Source: JBBPYC01 sp038200275 | GTDB taxonomy: Bacteria; Pseudomonadota; Gammaproteobacteria; Burkholderiales; Burkholderiaceae_C | Reading direction: 5' to 3' | Length of the DNA: 64,000 nucleotides | NCBI GenBank assembly: GCA_038200275.1 | Contig: JBBPYC010000059.1 | Location: 1-64,000, forward strand | In this document: in pieces, positions 61,404 through 64,000 of the stretch | Layout of the letters: every line of letters begins with the position of its first letter | Numbering within the stretch: position 1 is the first letter of the stretch | Program-made: the position numbers and the translations under genes | Notes under the pieces: model-generated | Database searches by the model: none | What the model saw: the letters and a program-made list of their open reading frames with translations, nothing else | What the model was told of the DNA's origin: nothing

Positions 61404-62090
61404 ATGCCGTTCGACGACGATGCCCTGCAGGCGATCGGGCTGACCCTCAAGCTCGCAAGCCTCACCACCGTGCTGCTGCTGGCCATCGCAACGCCACTGG
61501 CTTGGTGGCTCGCGCGGTCGTGCTCACGCTGGCGCGCGCCGATCAGTGCGTTGCTGACGTTGCCGCTGGTGCTGCCCCCGACGGTGCTGGGGTTTTATCT
61601 GCTGATCGCGTTCGGGCCGCAAGGTGCGGTTGGCCGGCTTACCGAGTCGCTTGGCTGGGGGCTGCTGTCGTTCACATTCACCGGCCTCGTGATCGGCTCG
61701 GTCATCTTCTCTTTGCCGTTTGCGGTGCTGCCGATCCTGCATGCGTTCGAATCGATCGGCGAGCGGCCGATGGAAGTCGCGGCCACCTTGCGCGCAAGCC
61801 CACTCGATGCGTTTTTCACCGTTGCGCTGCCGCTGGCGTACCCAGGGCTGCTGACGGCCGCCATCCTGAGCTTCGCGCACACGGTCGGCGAATTCGGCGT
61901 GGTGCTGATGATCGGCGGCAACATCGCGGGCCGCACGCGCGTGGTGTCGACCCAGATCTATGGGTACGTCGAAGCCATGGCGTACACGCAAGCGCACTGG
62001 CTCGCGGGCGGCATGGTGGTGTTTTCGTTTCTGGTGCTGCTGGGGTTGACGCTGCTGCGGCGGCGTGGCGGCGGTGGTGCCATGCCGTGA
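61404..62090 (+). CDS. modB: Molybdate ABC transporter permease ModB
   Basis: A 228-residue inner-membrane permease with about five helices. Conserved: LTLPLVLPPTVLGFYLLIAF near residue 52 and the ATPase-contact EAA loop (EVAATLRASPLDAFFTVALP) near residue 122, then TVGEFGVVLMIGGNIAGRTR. The last codons overlap modC (GTGA). Confidence 0.96.
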   Translation: MPFDDDALQAIGLTLKLASLTTVLLLAIATPLAWWLARSCSRWRAPISALLTLPLVLPPTVLGFYLLIAFGPQGAVGRLTESLGWGLLSFTFTGLVIGSVIFSLPFAVLPILHAFESIGERPMEVAATLRASPLDAFFTVALPLAYPGLLTAAILSFAHTVGEFGVVLMIGGNIAGRTRVVSTQIYGYVEAMAYTQAHWLAGGMVVFSFLVLLGLTLLRRRGGGGAMP

Positions 62091-63181
62091 AGCAAGACGA
62101 CGGCAATAGGGTCCGGCTGACGCTGCCGCGTGCGCAGTTTGATCTCGCGGTCGATGTCGTGCTGCCGCCGCACGGCATCACCGTGCTGTTCGGCGCTTCC
62201 GGCTCGGGCAAGACGAGCCTGCTGCGCTGCGTGGCGGGGCTGGAGTGCGCTGCGCCTGGCTACGTGCGCATCGGCGATCAGGTCTGGCAAGACGATGCGA
62301 CGGGCACGTTCATGCCGACTTGGCGGCGCCCGCTTGGAGTTGTGTTCCAGGAGGCCAGCCTGTTCGAGCATCGGGACGTGCGCGGCAATCTTGAATATGG
62401 CCTGCGCCGCTTGCGGGACCGGCGCAATGCCGCCGCGCTCGATGAGGCGATCGAGCTGCTTGGCATCGGCACGCTGCTGAAGCGCCGCGTCGGCCAGTTG
62501 TCGGGTGGTGAGCGGCAGCGCGTGGCGATCGCGCGTGCGTTGGCGACGCGGCCCCGGCTGCTGCTGCTCGATGAGCCGCTGGCCGCACTCGACCGGCCGC
62601 GCCGTCAAGAAATCTTGCCGTGGCTCGAGCGCCTGCGCGACGAGTCGAAAGTGCCGATGCTCTATGTCACGCATTCGGCCGACGAGGTGGCGCGGCTCGC
62701 CGATCACTTGGTCGTGCTGGAGCAGGGCCGGGTCCGGGCGGCCGGGCGGCCGGTGGATGTGTTCGCGGCTGTGGATCAGCCCATCGTGGTCGGGGAAGAC
62801 ACGGGTGCGCTGCTGGACGGTATGGTTGCCGAGCGCGATGCGCAGTGGCATTTGGTGCGCGTCGAACTAAGCAGCGGTGTGAGCTTGTGGGTGCGCGATC
62901 AGAACCTGGCGCTGGGCAAGGCCGTGCGGCTGCGCATCCTGGCACGCGACGTGAGCCTGACGACTGCCGAGCCGCAGCAGACCAGCATTCAGAACCTGCT
63001 GCGCTGCACCGTGCAGACCATTGCGGCCGACGCCGTGCACCTCTCGCAGGCGCTGGTGCGTCTCCATTGTGGGGCGTTCGTCGTGCTTGCGCGGATCACG
63101 GCGAAGTCGGTAGCAGAGCTTGAGTTGCGCGAAGGCTCTCCCGTCTGGGCTCAGGTCAAGTCGGTCGCCATCATCGAATAG
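62087..63181 (+). CDS. modC: Molybdate ABC transporter ATPase ModC
   Basis: A 364-residue ATPase. Walker A GASGSGKT at residues 36-43, Q-loop Gln at 88, signature LSGGE at 138-142, Walker B LLLLDEP at 158-164 and H-loop His at 196. The C-terminal third is a TOBE/MOP regulatory domain (LRCTVQTIAADAVHLSQALV). It starts with a GTG overlapping the modB stop. Complete. Confidence 0.96.
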   Translation: MKQDDGNRVRLTLPRAQFDLAVDVVLPPHGITVLFGASGSGKTSLLRCVAGLECAAPGYVRIGDQVWQDDATGTFMPTWRRPLGVVFQEASLFEHRDVRGNLEYGLRRLRDRRNAAALDEAIELLGIGTLLKRRVGQLSGGERQRVAIARALATRPRLLLLDEPLAALDRPRRQEILPWLERLRDESKVPMLYVTHSADEVARLADHLVVLEQGRVRAAGRPVDVFAAVDQPIVVGEDTGALLDGMVAERDAQWHLVRVELSSGVSLWVRDQNLALGKAVRLRILARDVSLTTAEPQQTSIQNLLRCTVQTIAADAVHLSQALVRLHCGAFVVLARITAKSVAELELREGSPVWAQVKSVAIIE

Positions 63182-63195
63182 CAGAGAGCAGCGCC

Positions 63196-63867
63196 CTACT
63201 TCCAGGCAAACGTCGGCTGCTCGAAATGGGCCACACGGGTGGCGCGCCCTTCGAGGCAAAGCTCGCGGAACTGATACAGGATCGCTGCCGTTGGCGCCGC
63301 GATCCAGCTGTCGCCGACCGGCATTTTGAGCACGGGATGCGCGCTGCCTTCAAGTGACTCCAGCACCGGCGCGTCGGTGCGCAGGAACTCATCGATCGGG
63401 ATGCGGTGGATGCTCGCCACCTCGGCCGCGTTCGGCGTCAACACGCGCGCGGCGCCGGCCCAGACAACCACCGGCGTGATCACGAAGCCTGAGCGCGTCA
63501 CGAAATCGTCGAGCCGGCCGAGCACGCAGCCTTCGCTATTTTCATCAAGCTGCAACGCGACCTCCTCAGCCAGTTCGCGCAGCGCCGCTGTCTCTGGCGA
63601 CTCGCCCGGCTCGAGCCGGCCGCCTGGCAGCGCCCACTGGCCTGCATGGTTGCGTAAGGTGGCCGAGCGGCGCGTGAGGATCAGCGCGGCCGCCCCGCTC
63701 CAACCGTGCGCGGGCGCTGCCATGCCGGGCAGCTCGGCACCGCAGCCTTCATCGACGACGGCGATCACGACCGCCGCATGCTGCCGGTTTTCGGTGCTCT
63801 GCGCGCGCACATCGAACGCGCGCAAATGGGCTTCGATGCGGCGCTTCAGTTCGTCATCACGGTGCAT
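63196..63867 (-). CDS. NUDIX hydrolase (CoA pyrophosphatase-like)
   Basis: A 223-residue NUDIX protein. The Nudix box is complete: GGRLEPGESPETAALRELAE followed by EVAL, fitting Gx5Ex7REUxEExGU apart from the final Gly-U. The preceding LILTRRSATLRNHAGQWALP resembles the UPF0035/CoA-diphosphatase motif LLTxRxxxLxxHxGQxxFPGG in part. It would hydrolyse CoA or another nucleoside diphosphate derivative. The start is ATG 63867. It converges on modC with 14 bp between the stops. Confidence 0.9.
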   Translation of the reverse strand: MHRDDELKRRIEAHLRAFDVRAQSTENRQHAAVVIAVVDEGCGAELPGMAAPAHGWSGAAALILTRRSATLRNHAGQWALPGGRLEPGESPETAALRELAEEVALQLDENSEGCVLGRLDDFVTRSGFVITPVVVWAGAARVLTPNAAEVASIHRIPIDEFLRTDAPVLESLEGSAHPVLKMPVGDSWIAAPTAAILYQFRELCLEGRATRVAHFEQPTFAWK

Positions 63868-63902
63868 CAAGTGAAATCCAGCGTAGGCGAGTTTGCTACA
63901 TG

Positions 63903-63918
63903 GTTTGTAGCTACAAAC
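63903..63918. repeat. Perfect 16-bp palindrome
   Basis: GTTTGTAGCTACAAAC is a perfect palindrome 36 bp upstream of the NUDIX start. It could be an operator or a short interspersed palindrome; nothing else is recognised between it and the end of the window. Confidence 0.5.
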
Positions 63919-64000
63919 GATTGCAGCGACTGCGCCCATGGCCTGAAAAGCATCAAATCATCGATGCGTTGACGTTGGTTGTTTGGCACTGCTGCTGCCT

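Noticed and set aside
1..64000. CRISPR arrays, rRNA and tRNA genes, integrase/attachment sites
   Set aside because: No regularly spaced direct repeats, no tRNA-like T-arm/acceptor pairs and no integrase were found on reading both strands.

Overview
The window is a GC-rich chromosomal segment of a betaproteobacterium, most likely Burkholderiales near Comamonadaceae. This rests on gene families and style: Bug-type periplasmic binding proteins, tripartite tricarboxylate (TTT) and TRAP carriers, malonyl-CoA decarboxylase, FeoAB without FeoC, overlapping ATGA/GTGA operon joints, and a roughly 105-bp dispersed repeat. No rRNA, tRNA, CRISPR array or intact insertion sequence was found.

Layout. 0-5 kb: a truncated ABC permease divergent from a LacI regulator with two near-identical operators, a GntR regulator, an IS630 scrap, an ArsB/SLC13-type carrier, and CsbD with a terminator. 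5.4-7.8 kb: three decayed genes (aroG-type DAHP synthase, a Bug protein, a CaiB/AMACR-type CoA-transferase). 8-11 kb: an intact TRAP transporter. 11-17.6 kb: a broken chrA, an orphan molybdenum hydroxylase large subunit, a flavin reductase with an EamA carrier, and glycosyltransferase debris. 17.7-28 kb: srkA, minCDE, a glycerophosphodiesterase, a threonate/erythronate operon (ltnD-otnK-otnC), small membrane proteins and an esterase. 28-31.4 kb: an SPFH-DUF4178-DUF350 module. 31.9-38 kb: malonyl-CoA decarboxylase, a VOC protein, a Bug-gamma-glutamyltransferase pair and a carboxymuconolactone decarboxylase-like protein. 38-46.3 kb: an iron block (feoAB, PepSY protein, TonB receptor, DUF2325 protein, hemP) with two Fur-box-like sites. 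47-50.4 kb: a membrane spermidine-synthase-like protein plus an FAD oxidoreductase, probably the missing half of the 28-31 kb module. 50.6-59.7 kb: lipoprotein esterase, lipoprotein GGT, TctBA, phoD remnant, phoX. 59.8-63.2 kb: modE and modABC with a ModE-like operator. A NUDIX hydrolase closes the window.

Most notable signal. Two intergenic regions (18864-19078 and 31501-31715) are diverged, inverted copies of one origin-like module. Each has four DnaA-box-like 9-mers followed by CTA x4 (the DnaA-trio pattern) and AT-rich DNA. All four internal spacings are identical (19, 21, 79 and 18 bp) although the spacer sequence has diverged. No dnaA gene is present. Copy A lies between divergent srkA and minC. 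Copy B lies just after DUF350, where the SPFH/DUF4178/DUF350 module is separated from its likely partners.

Second theme. Several genes are decaying by point lesions and internal deletions without any insertion sequence: aroG, chrA, an acyl-CoA-binding protein and phoD all keep both ends but have lost their middles. This suggests ongoing gene loss.
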